Made by a program: the position numbers and the translations under genes. 64,000 nucleotides of DNA. Source: Bacillota bacterium (GTDB lineage: Bacteria > Bacillota > Clostridia > Oscillospirales > Ruminococcaceae). The stretch's first letter is position 1; the number at the start of each line of letters is the position of its first letter. Below are positions 36,201 through 44,391 of this stretch, piece by piece. The stretch is taken from the NCBI GenBank assembly GCA_023460035.1, contig JAEWRN010000018.1, forward strand, positions 72,490-136,489, read 5' to 3'. The notes under the pieces are model-generated. The model worked only from the letters and a program-made list of their open reading frames with translations, was not told the DNA's origin and made no database searches.

Positions 36201-37020
36201 CTGCCTCAACCCGCTGGGCGTTCCGTCCCGCATGAACATCGGGCAGGTGCTCGAAGTGCATTTGGGCATGGCGGCAAAGGCTTTGGGCTGGAAAGTCGCC
36301 ACCCCGGTATTTGACGGCGCGCACGAAGCCGACATCCGCGAGTTGTTTAAAGAGGCCGGCATGCGCGAAGACGGCAAGACCTTTGTCTATGACGGCCGTA
36401 CAGGCGAGCGGTTTGACAACCCTGTTACCGTTGGCTATATGTACTTCTTAAAATTGCATCACCTGGTCGACGATAAGATCCACGCCCGTTCTACCGGCCC
36501 GTACAGCCTTGTCACGCAGCAGCCCTTGGGTGGTAAAGCCCAGTTCGGCGGCCAGCGCTTTGGCGAGATGGAAGTTTGGGCCCTTGAGGCATACGGCGCG
36601 GCTTACACCCTGCAGGAGATTCTGACCGTGAAGTCGGATGACGTTGTTGGCCGTGTAAAGACGTACGAAGCCATTGTGAAGGGCGAAAACGTACCGCGCC
36701 CGGGCATCCCGGAGTCGTTCCGCGTGTTGATCAAGGAACTGCAGTCGCTGAGCCTGGATGTGCGTGTATTGGACGAGGACAAAAACGAGATCGATCTCAA
36801 GCAGAATTACGACGACGATGCGGGCTTCGATGCAGCTGCAATGCCGGTCGGCGATGATGTTTTGCTGGAGAGTGAGCTGGACAACTACACCATCGGCGAT
36901 GTGGAAGACGGCGACAATGCCGAAGACGACAGTGAAGAGAATGAGGACTCCGAAGGGCTGTTTGACGATGACGAGCTGTTCGCGGACCTCGGTGAAGCCG
37001 AACCGGAAGAAGAAAAGTAA
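33289..37020 (+). CDS. rpoB: RNA polymerase beta subunit
   Basis: The 1243-residue beta subunit carries the rifampicin pocket ([50 protein letters not shown], near residue 485). It also carries [26 protein letters not shown] and the C-terminal [17 protein letters not shown] and [24 protein letters not shown] blocks. The rifampicin cluster looks wild type (D in QFMDQ, H in THKRR, S in RRLSALG). The tail of about 70 residues is strongly acidic. GGAGTGG precedes the ATG. It is followed by rpoC after 83 bases. Confidence 0.98.
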   Translation: [1243 protein letters not shown]

Positions 37021-37103
37021 TTTGAGAACGGGCTAAGGGGCAATGGCGATACTGCCCGCCCCGCAGCCGTCCGGGAATTTGTAGTAAAGGAAGGGTTCGC
37101 TCA

Positions 37104-40100
37104 ATGGAGTTTAATGTCTTTGATTCGATCAAAATCGGCCTGGCGTCTCCCGACCAGATCCGCGCATGGAGCTACGGTGAGGTCAAAAAGCCGGAAACCA
37201 TAAACTACCGCACTTTAAAGCCCGAGCGCGACGGTCTGTTCTGCGAACGCATTTTTGGACCGACGAAGGATTGGGAATGCCATTGCGGCAAATATAAACG
37301 TATTCGTTATAAGGGCAAGATTTGCGACCGCTGCGGTGTCGAAGTGACCCGCTCCAAGGTGCGCCGCGAGCGCATGGGCCATATCGAGCTTGCAGCCCCT
37401 GTCAGCCATATCTGGTACTTTAAGGGCATTCCGTCCCGCATCGGTCTGATGCTGGACATCAGCCCGCGCCTGCTGGAAAAGGTGCTGTATTTCGCCAGCT
37501 ATATCGTGACCGACCCGGGTTTCACCCCGCTGGAAGAGCGCCAACTGCTGAGCGAAAAAGAATACCGCGACATGCGTGACCGCTATGAAGACGAGTTCAA
37601 GGCCGCCATGGGCGCCGAGGCCATCAAAGAGCTGCTGGTGCGCATTGATCTTGACAAGCTGTCGGAAGATTTGCACAGTGACCTTGAAAGTGCTTCCGGC
37701 CAAAAGCGGGTGCGCATCTTAAAGCGCCTTGAAGTCGTGGAAGCGTTCCGTCTTTCGGGCAACCGCCCGGAGTGGATGATTATGGATGCCGTTCCCGTCA
37801 TCCCGCCCGATATCCGCCCCATGGTGCAGCTGGACGGCGGCCGTTTTGCCACCAGCGATTTGAATGACCTGTACCGCCGCGTCATCAACCGCAACAACCG
37901 CTTAAAGCGTCTGTTGGAGCTGGGTGCCCCGGACATCATTGTGCGCAACGAAAAGCGCATGCTGCAAGAGGCTGTCGACGCCCTGATCGACAACGGCCGC
38001 CGTGGCCGCCCGGTCACCGGCCCGAACAACCGCCCGCTGAAGAGCCTTTCCGACATGCTGAAAGGCAAGCAGGGCCGGTTCCGCCAGAACCTGCTTGGCA
38101 AACGTGTCGACTATTCCGGCCGTTCGGTTATCGTTGTCGGCCCGGAACTGAAAATGTATCAGTGCGGCCTGCCTAAAGAAATGGCGCTCGAGCTGTTTAA
38201 GCCGTTCGTGATGAAAGACCTTGTTGAAAACGGGGTCGCTAACAACATTAAATCGGCCCGCAAAATGGTCGAGCGCATCCACCCGCAGGTGTGGGATTCG
38301 CTGGAAACCGTCATCAAGGGCCACCCGGTGCTGCTGAACCGCGCACCGACATTGCACCGCCTTGGCATTCAGGCGTTTGAGCCGGTGCTGGTCGAAGGCC
38401 GCGCCATCAAGCTGCACCCGCTGGTTTGTACCGCATTCAACGCCGACTTTGACGGTGACCAGATGGCCGTCCATCTGCCGCTTTCGGCAGAGGCACAAAA
38501 AGAAGCCCGTACCCTGATGCTCGCTTCGCGCAACCTGCTCAAACCGTCCGACGGCCGCCCGGTGGCCGTGCCGACGCAGGACATGGTACTGGGCTCGTAC
38601 TACCTCACCATGGTCAACGACGGCGACAAGGGCGAGGGCAAAGTTTTCCGCGACGAGGACGAAGCCATGATGGCTTACCTTGACGGGGATATTACCCTGC
38701 AGGCTAAGATCAAAGTGCGCCGTAAGCTGGAAATCAACGGCGAAGAACGCACGAAGATCATCGATACGACCATTGGCCGCCTGATTTTCAACAACCCCAT
38801 CCCGCAGGATCTTGGCTATGTGGACCGCAGCAAGGAAGAAAACCTGTTCGAGCTTGAGGTCGATTTCCTCGTGACCAAAAAGTCTCTCGGCCAGATTATT
38901 GACCGCTGCATTCATATTCACGGCACCGACCGCACCGCGATGGTGCTGGATGCCATCAAGTCGCAGGGCTATAAGTATTCGACCAAGGGTGCCATCACCG
39001 TTTCGGTTTCCGATGCGGTCATCCCGCCCAAAAAGGCCGAGCTGCTTGCCGCGGCGGAAGAAAAAATTACCAAAATTCACAAGCAGTACGACCGCGGCCT
39101 GATTTCAGACGACGAGCGCTACAACAGCATCATCAGCGTCTGGAACAAAACGACCGATGAAGTGTCTGCTGCCGTTACCGAAAACCTGTCGGACCGCAAC
39201 CCCATCTTTATGATGGCGGATTCCGGCGCGCGTGGTTCTATGAACCAGATTCGCCAGCTGGCGGGCATGCGCGGCCTGATTGCGAACACCGCCGGTAAGA
39301 CCATCGAAATCCCCATCAAGGCAAACTACCGCGAAGGCCTAAACATCTTGGAGTACTTCATCTCCAGCCGTGGCGCGCGTAAAGGCCTTGCCGATACCGC
39401 ACTGCGTACCGCTGACTCGGGTTATTTGACCCGCCGTCTGGTGGACGTTTCGCAGGACGTAATCGTGCGCGAGGAAGACTGCGGCACGACTGAGGGCATT
39501 TGGGCAGAGGATATCCGCGTGGGCAACGAGCTGTACGAGCCGCTGGCCGAGCGTCTGCACGGGCGTTATCCGGTACGGGATATTCTTGACCCGGTAAGCG
39601 GTGCGCTGCTGGTTTCGAAAGACAAAATGATGGACGACGACGACGCGAAACGCGTTGTGGACGCCGGCATTAAAAAAGTCGAGCTGCGCAGCGTGCTGGG
39701 CTGCCGCGCCAAACACGGCTGCTGCGCCAAGTGCTACGGTGCCAACCTTGCCAATGGCCGCCCCGTGGTCATCGGCGAAGCGGTGGGCATCATCTCCGCA
39801 CAGTCCATCGGCGAGCCGGGTACCCAGCTAACGATGCGTACCTTCCATACCGGCGGTATTGCAAACGCCGAGGATATTACACAGGGTTTGCCGCGTGTTG
39901 AAGAGCTGTTCGAAGCACGCCGGCCCAAGCAGCTGGCCATCATGAGCGAGATTGCCGGTATTGCGCACCTTGACGACACCAAGAAAAACCGCCACGTGGT
40001 GGTTTCGGGTGTGGATGAAAACGGTGCCCCGACCGAAAAGAGCTACATGATCCCGTTTGGCCAGCGCATCCGCATTGCGGAGGGCGACAACCTGGAGCTC

Positions 40101-40646
40101 GGCGATATGATTACCGAGGGTAACGCCTACCCGCAGGACATTCTGGCAATCAAGGGTTCTTCTGCAACCGAGAATTACATCATTCAGCAGGTACAGATGA
40201 CCTACCGTATGCAGGGCGTGGACATCAACGACAAACACATTGAGGTCATTGTGCACCAGATGATGCGCAAAGCCCGCGTGGACGATGCCGGCTCGACCTC
40301 GCTGATCGGCGGCGCACTTGCCGACCGTCAGGAGATTGAAGCGCAGAACAACGAGGTGCGCACCCGCATCGCAAACGGTGAGACCGACCTCAAAGAGGCT
40401 CAGTTCACCCCGGTGCTGTTGGGTATCACGAAGGCATCGTTGGCAACTGACTCGTTCCTGTCGGCGGCATCCTTCCAGGAGACGACCCGTGTGCTGACCG
40501 AAGCCGCCATCAAGGGCAAGGTTGACCCGCTGCTCGGCCTGAAAGAAAACGTCATCATCGGCAAGCTGATCCCCGCAGGCACAGGCCTTGGCGAGGACGA
40601 AGCGGTTGCCTTTGAGGCCAGCGAATCGGCACCGGAAGTCGGCTAA
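37104..40646 (+). CDS. rpoC: RNA polymerase beta-prime subunit
   Basis: The 1180-residue protein has the N-terminal zinc site CHCGKYKRIRYKGKICDRCGVE near residue 60. The catalytic loop FNADFDGDQMAVHLPLS is near 450 and supplies the three aspartates that hold Mg2+. SARGSMNQIRQLAGMRG near 720 marks the bridge helix area. The second zinc site CGTTEG and CRAKHGCCAKCYG lies near 795-880, with SIGEPGTQLTMRTFHTGG after it. Length and order are standard for the clostridial subunit. AAAGGAAGGG precedes the ATG. Confidence 0.98.
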   Translation: MEFNVFDSIKIGLASPDQIRAWSYGEVKKPETINYRTLKPERDGLFCERIFGPTKDWECHCGKYKRIRYKGKICDRCGVEVTRSKVRRERMGHIELAAPVSHIWYFKGIPSRIGLMLDISPRLLEKVLYFASYIVTDPGFTPLEERQLLSEKEYRDMRDRYEDEFKAAMGAEAIKELLVRIDLDKLSEDLHSDLESASGQKRVRILKRLEVVEAFRLSGNRPEWMIMDAVPVIPPDIRPMVQLDGGRFATSDLNDLYRRVINRNNRLKRLLELGAPDIIVRNEKRMLQEAVDALIDNGRRGRPVTGPNNRPLKSLSDMLKGKQGRFRQNLLGKRVDYSGRSVIVVGPELKMYQCGLPKEMALELFKPFVMKDLVENGVANNIKSARKMVERIHPQVWDSLETVIKGHPVLLNRAPTLHRLGIQAFEPVLVEGRAIKLHPLVCTAFNADFDGDQMAVHLPLSAEAQKEARTLMLASRNLLKPSDGRPVAVPTQDMVLGSYYLTMVNDGDKGEGKVFRDEDEAMMAYLDGDITLQAKIKVRRKLEINGEERTKIIDTTIGRLIFNNPIPQDLGYVDRSKEENLFELEVDFLVTKKSLGQIIDRCIHIHGTDRTAMVLDAIKSQGYKYSTKGAITVSVSDAVIPPKKAELLAAAEEKITKIHKQYDRGLISDDERYNSIISVWNKTTDEVSAAVTENLSDRNPIFMMADSGARGSMNQIRQLAGMRGLIANTAGKTIEIPIKANYREGLNILEYFISSRGARKGLADTALRTADSGYLTRRLVDVSQDVIVREEDCGTTEGIWAEDIRVGNELYEPLAERLHGRYPVRDILDPVSGALLVSKDKMMDDDDAKRVVDAGIKKVELRSVLGCRAKHGCCAKCYGANLANGRPVVIGEAVGIISAQSIGEPGTQLTMRTFHTGGIANAEDITQGLPRVEELFEARRPKQLAIMSEIAGIAHLDDTKKNRHVVVSGVDENGAPTEKSYMIPFGQRIRIAEGDNLELGDMITEGNAYPQDILAIKGSSATENYIIQQVQMTYRMQGVDINDKHIEVIVHQMMRKARVDDAGSTSLIGGALADRQEIEAQNNEVRTRIANGETDLKEAQFTPVLLGITKASLATDSFLSAASFQETTRVLTEAAIKGKVDPLLGLKENVIIGKLIPAGTGLGEDEAVAFEASESAPEVG

Positions 40647-40773
40647 AAGCCCTACCAGAGGCAAAAAGCAAAACAAACTTTACAGGGGGCGCGGCCAACA
40701 GGCTGCGCCCCCCTGTTGCCCCCGTTGCAACCCGGCTTTTGTGCCCTGCATGCAGCTGCGTTGGGCGGGGGGC

Positions 40774-40802
40774 TTGCACAAACATACAAAAAATGGTAAA
40801 AT
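40774..40802 (+). promoter_or_regulatory. Upstream promoter of the str operon
   Basis: TTGCAC (40774) and TAAAAT (40797) have 17-base spacing. The imperfect palindrome ACAATGTACACTGT (40812-40825) sits at the predicted start site. Confidence 0.55.
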
Positions 40803-40891
40803 GCAAAAGCCACAATGTACACTGTAGTGGTGGTGTTTGTAAAAAAGGGTTAAAATCCACCCCAACTGCCACGGCAGGCAGGGTGCCCCTG

Positions 40892-40920
40892 TTGACATAG
40901 CTCAAAGAACAGTGTAAAAT
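40892..40920 (+). promoter_or_regulatory. Main promoter of the str operon
   Basis: TTGACA (40892) and TAAAAT (40915) have 17-base spacing. It lies 120 bases upstream of rpsL. Confidence 0.8.
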
Positions 40921-41039
40921 ATAAACGTTGCGCCAATGGCGTATTTTGTGCTGCCAATGCGCATATGACGGTTGTTCGGCGGCTTGCCGCCACAACATAA
41001 AGGGCTTTGCCCAAAAAAATTTCAGAAAGGAGGAAAAAC

Positions 41040-41468
41040 ATGCCTACCTTTAACCAGCTCGTCCGCAAAGGTCGTGAGGTCATTGCAAAAAAATCCACTG
41101 CTCCTGCGCTGCTGTACGGTTACAACTCTCAGAAAAAAGAGTACACCAACCAAAGCTCCCCGCAAAAGCGTGGCGTTTGCACCGCGGTGCGTACCATGAC
41201 CCCGAAAAAGCCGAACTCCGCACTTCGTAAAGTTGCCCGTGTCAAGCTCACTAATGGTATTGAGGTCACTTCTTACATTCCCGGTATCGGCCATAACCTG
41301 CAGGAGCACAGTGTTGTGCTTATCCGTGGCGGCCGTGTAAAGGACTTGCCCGGTGTGCGTTACCACATCATCCGCGGTACTCTTGATACCCAGGGTGTTG
41401 CAAACCGCAACCAGTCTCGTTCGAAATACGGTGCTAAGCGGCCCAAGGCCGGTGCTGCGAAGAAGTAG
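41040..41468 (+). CDS. rpsL: 30S ribosomal protein S12
   Basis: The 142-residue S12 contains PTFNQLVRKGR at the start. The decoding-centre motif TPKKPNSALRKVARV with K43-equivalent lysine and PGIGHNLQEHSVVLIRGGRVKDLPGVRYH follow, the region where streptomycin resistance changes occur. It looks wild type. The ATG at 41040 follows AAAGGAGG. It is the first gene of the str operon. Confidence 0.98.
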   Translation: MPTFNQLVRKGREVIAKKSTAPALLYGYNSQKKEYTNQSSPQKRGVCTAVRTMTPKKPNSALRKVARVKLTNGIEVTSYIPGIGHNLQEHSVVLIRGGRVKDLPGVRYHIIRGTLDTQGVANRNQSRSKYGAKRPKAGAAKK

Positions 41469-41595
41469 TCTTTCGTTATCTGATAGTCGCCTGAAAGAGG
41501 CGTTTCTTATATAAAGGAGCAACTCTTTTTGGACACTGTCGGAAGCAGACGCTTTCGAGTACCGATGATATCATTATGTGAAGGAGGGAAGAAAG

Positions 41596-42066
41596 ATGCC
41601 CAGAAGAGGTAATATTGCAAAGCGCGACGTGCTTGCAGATCCTATTTACAGCTCTAAAATGGTCACCCGTCTTGTGAACAGCATTATGTATGACGGCAAG
41701 AAGGGTGTCGCCCAGAAGATCGTTTACGGCGCATTTGACATTGTCAAAGAGAAGACCGGTAACGACCCGCTGGAAATGTTTGAAAAAGCGCTTGAGAATA
41801 TCATGCCGCAGCTTGAGGTTAAGGCCCGCCGTGTTGGCGGTTCTACCTATCAGGTCCCGATGGAAGTTCGCCCTGAGCGCCGCAAGACGCTTGGTCTGCG
41901 TTGGCTGACAACGTATTCTCGCGCCCGCAACGAGCGCACTATGCGTGAGCGGCTGGCCGGCGAGATCATGGATGCCGTCAACGGCACCGGTGCCGCAGTG
42001 AAAAAGCGTGAGGACACGCACAAAATGGCAGACGCCAACAAGGCCTTTGCACATTACAGATATTAA
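41596..42066 (+). CDS. rpsG: 30S ribosomal protein S7
   Basis: The 156-residue S7 begins MPRRGNIAKRDVLADPIY and has the conserved RRVGGSTYQVPMEVRPERRKTLGLRWL segment that contacts 16S rRNA. S7 nucleates assembly of the 30S head. AAGGAGGGAAG precedes the ATG at 41596; the in-frame start at 41578 is unlikely. A 127-base gap with a small hairpin (about 41489) separates it from rpsL. Confidence 0.98.
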   Translation: MPRRGNIAKRDVLADPIYSSKMVTRLVNSIMYDGKKGVAQKIVYGAFDIVKEKTGNDPLEMFEKALENIMPQLEVKARRVGGSTYQVPMEVRPERRKTLGLRWLTTYSRARNERTMRERLAGEIMDAVNGTGAAVKKREDTHKMADANKAFAHYRY

Positions 42067-42082
42067 TCTGCGTCTGGGGGGA

Positions 42083-42139
42083 GCCGTGTTCAGTTTTCCC
42101 TTTCAGCACAGAACACATTTCATCTGGGATCAACACGGC
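42083..42139 (+). promoter_or_regulatory. Stem-loop in the rpsG-fusA spacer
   Basis: GCCGTGTT (42083-42090) is exactly complementary to AACACGGC (42132-42139) across a 41-base loop, just before the fusA ribosome site. It may regulate translation of fusA. Confidence 0.45.
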
Positions 42140-42166
42140 GTTCCCATTAAGTTTTAGGAGGTAACT

Positions 42167-44293
42167 ATGCCAAGAGACGTTTCTCTGGAAATGACCAGAA
42201 ACATCGGCATAATGGCGCACATTGACGCGGGTAAGACCACAACCACAGAGCGTATTCTGTTCTATACCGGCATCAACCACAAAATCGGTGAGGTGCACGA
42301 TGGTGCCGCGACGATGGACTGGATGGCGCAGGAGCAGGAGCGTGGCATCACGATCACTTCGGCTGCCACCACCTGTTACTGGAGTCATACCGAGCTGTTG
42401 GCCGATCCCAAAAAGGCTCTCGCCAATCGCCATCGCATCAACATCATCGACACCCCGGGCCACGTGGATTTCACGGTCGAGGTCGAGCGCTCGCTGCGCG
42501 TTCTCGACGGTTCGGTCACTGTCATGTGCGCGAAGGGCGGCGTTGAGCCGCAGTCCGAAACCGTATGGCATCAGGCAGACAAATACCACGTACCCCGTAT
42601 GGTTTATGTCAACAAAATGGACATCATGGGTGCAAACTTCTACCATGTTCTTGACATGATCAAGGACCGGTTGAAGGCCAATGCAGTCCCCATTCAGCTG
42701 CCCATCGGCGCTGAGGAGGATTTCCGCGGCATCATCGACCTGATTGATATGAAGGCCGATGTGTATTATGACGATTTGGGCAAAGACATTCGTGAGGAAG
42801 AAATCCCTGACGACATGAAAGAAAAGGCCCAGCAGTACCATGATGCTTTGATCGAGGCTGTCGCCGAAAATGACGAAGCCCTGATGGAAAAGTATCTGGA
42901 GGGTGTTGAGCTCACCAAAGAAGAAGTGAAAGCAGCACTGCGCAAAGAGACCATCGCGAACACCATCGTGCCGGTCGTCTGCGGTACGTCCTACAAGAAC
43001 AAGGGCGTGCAGAAGCTACTTGACGCTATCGTCGATTACATGCCCGCCCCGACCGATGTCCCCGATATCAAGGGTGTCAACCCCGATACCGAAGAAGAAG
43101 AAAGCCGCCCCTCAAGCGATGACGCGCCGTTTGCAGCGCTTGCGTTTAAAATCGCGACCGACCCGTTTGTTGGTAAGCTGTGCTTCTTCCGCGTATATTC
43201 CGGCGTCATCAAGGCCGGTACGACTGTGTACAACTCGGTGAAAGACAACAACGAGCGCATGGGCCGTATTCTGCAGATGCACGCAAACCATCGCCAGGAC
43301 ATTGAAGTGTGCTACGCGGGCGATATTGCCGCTGCGGTTGGTCTGAAAAACACCACCACCGGCGACACGCTGTGCGATGAAAAGGCACCGATCGTTCTGG
43401 AGAGCATGGACTTTCCCGAACCGGTTATCCGTGTGGCTATCGAGCCCAAAACGAAAGCCGGCCAGGAGAAAATGGGTATTGCACTGTCGAAACTGGCAGA
43501 AGAAGACCCGACTTTCCGTACCTATACCGATGAAGAGACCGGGCAAACCATCATTGCCGGTATGGGCGAATTGCACCTCGAGATCATTGTTGACCGTTTG
43601 CTGCGCGAGTTTAAGGTAGAAGCCAACGTGGGCAAGCCCCAGGTTGCTTACCGCGAAACCGTGCGCCGTCTGGTCGAGCAGGACACCAAGTATGCCCGTC
43701 AGTCCGGTGGTAAAGGCCAGTACGGTCATGTTAAGATCAAAGTCGAGCCGAATGAGTCCGGCAAGGGCTACGAGTTCATCAACGCAGTTGTTGGCGGCTC
43801 GATCCCGAAGGAATACATCGGCCCGGTCGATCAGGGCATTCAGGGCGCTATGCAGGCAGGTGTGCTTGCCGGCTACCCCGTCGTTGACGTAAAAGTCACC
43901 CTGTTCGACGGTTCGTATCACGAGGTCGACTCCTCTGAAATGGCATTTAAGATCGCCGGTTCAATGGCGTTCAAAGAGGCCATGCGCAAGGCTGACCCGG
44001 TTATTCTGGAGCCCATCATGAAAGTTTCGGTCAACGTGCCGGACGATTACATGGGCGATGTCATTGGCGACCTCAACGCGCGCCGTGGCCAGATCCAGGG
44101 TACCGAGAGCCGCAGCGGCGCACAGCAGATCGATGCATTCGTGCCGCTGTCCAGCATGTTTGGTTATGCAACCGACCTGCGCAGCAAAACGCAGGGTCGC
44201 GGACAGTACTCCATGGAGCCCAGCCACTATGTTGAGGTGCCCAAGAGCATTGCCGAAACCATCATGGCAGGCCGTGCCAAAAAAGAGGGCTAA
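42167..44293 (+). CDS. fusA: Elongation factor G
   Basis: The 708-residue translocase has the GTPase P-loop AHIDAGKTTTTERIL near residue 17 and the switch I region RGITITSAATT. The DTPGHVDFT G3 motif lies near 85 and VNKMD (NKxD) near 140. Domains II to V follow, with domain IV (GGKGQYGHVKIKVEP) and domain V. A short insert EEEESRPSSDDAPF in the GTPase domain is acceptable. AGGAGG precedes the ATG. Confidence 0.98.
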   Translation: MPRDVSLEMTRNIGIMAHIDAGKTTTTERILFYTGINHKIGEVHDGAATMDWMAQEQERGITITSAATTCYWSHTELLADPKKALANRHRINIIDTPGHVDFTVEVERSLRVLDGSVTVMCAKGGVEPQSETVWHQADKYHVPRMVYVNKMDIMGANFYHVLDMIKDRLKANAVPIQLPIGAEEDFRGIIDLIDMKADVYYDDLGKDIREEEIPDDMKEKAQQYHDALIEAVAENDEALMEKYLEGVELTKEEVKAALRKETIANTIVPVVCGTSYKNKGVQKLLDAIVDYMPAPTDVPDIKGVNPDTEEEESRPSSDDAPFAALAFKIATDPFVGKLCFFRVYSGVIKAGTTVYNSVKDNNERMGRILQMHANHRQDIEVCYAGDIAAAVGLKNTTTGDTLCDEKAPIVLESMDFPEPVIRVAIEPKTKAGQEKMGIALSKLAEEDPTFRTYTDEETGQTIIAGMGELHLEIIVDRLLREFKVEANVGKPQVAYRETVRRLVEQDTKYARQSGGKGQYGHVKIKVEPNESGKGYEFINAVVGGSIPKEYIGPVDQGIQGAMQAGVLAGYPVVDVKVTLFDGSYHEVDSSEMAFKIAGSMAFKEAMRKADPVILEPIMKVSVNVPDDYMGDVIGDLNARRGQIQGTESRSGAQQIDAFVPLSSMFGYATDLRSKTQGRGQYSMEPSHYVEVPKSIAETIMAGRAKKEG

Positions 44294-44320
44294 AAGCTTT
44301 CTTTTCGCAGTTGGTTTTAC

Positions 44321-44349
44321 TTGATTTTTAAGGTCTTAATTGTTAAAAT
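44321..44349 (+). promoter_or_regulatory. Possible separate promoter of tuf
   Basis: TTGATT (44321) and TAAAAT (44344) have 17-base spacing in the 98-base fusA-tuf gap. Confidence 0.55.
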
Positions 44350-44391
44350 AAGGCCAAGTTATCATTTTCTGCATTTAAGGAGGATATTACA

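Larger units (their letters stand above)
40647..41039 (+). other. Gap between rpoC and rpsL with tandem promoters
   Basis: A GC-rich stem lies at about 40682-40715 without a good T run, so it may be an attenuator or processing site rather than a terminator. Two promoters lie downstream. No gene is visible. Confidence 0.6.

Noticed and set aside
40682..40715. GC-rich hairpin after rpoC as a terminator
   Set aside because: The stem is good but no T run follows, so termination is not supported.
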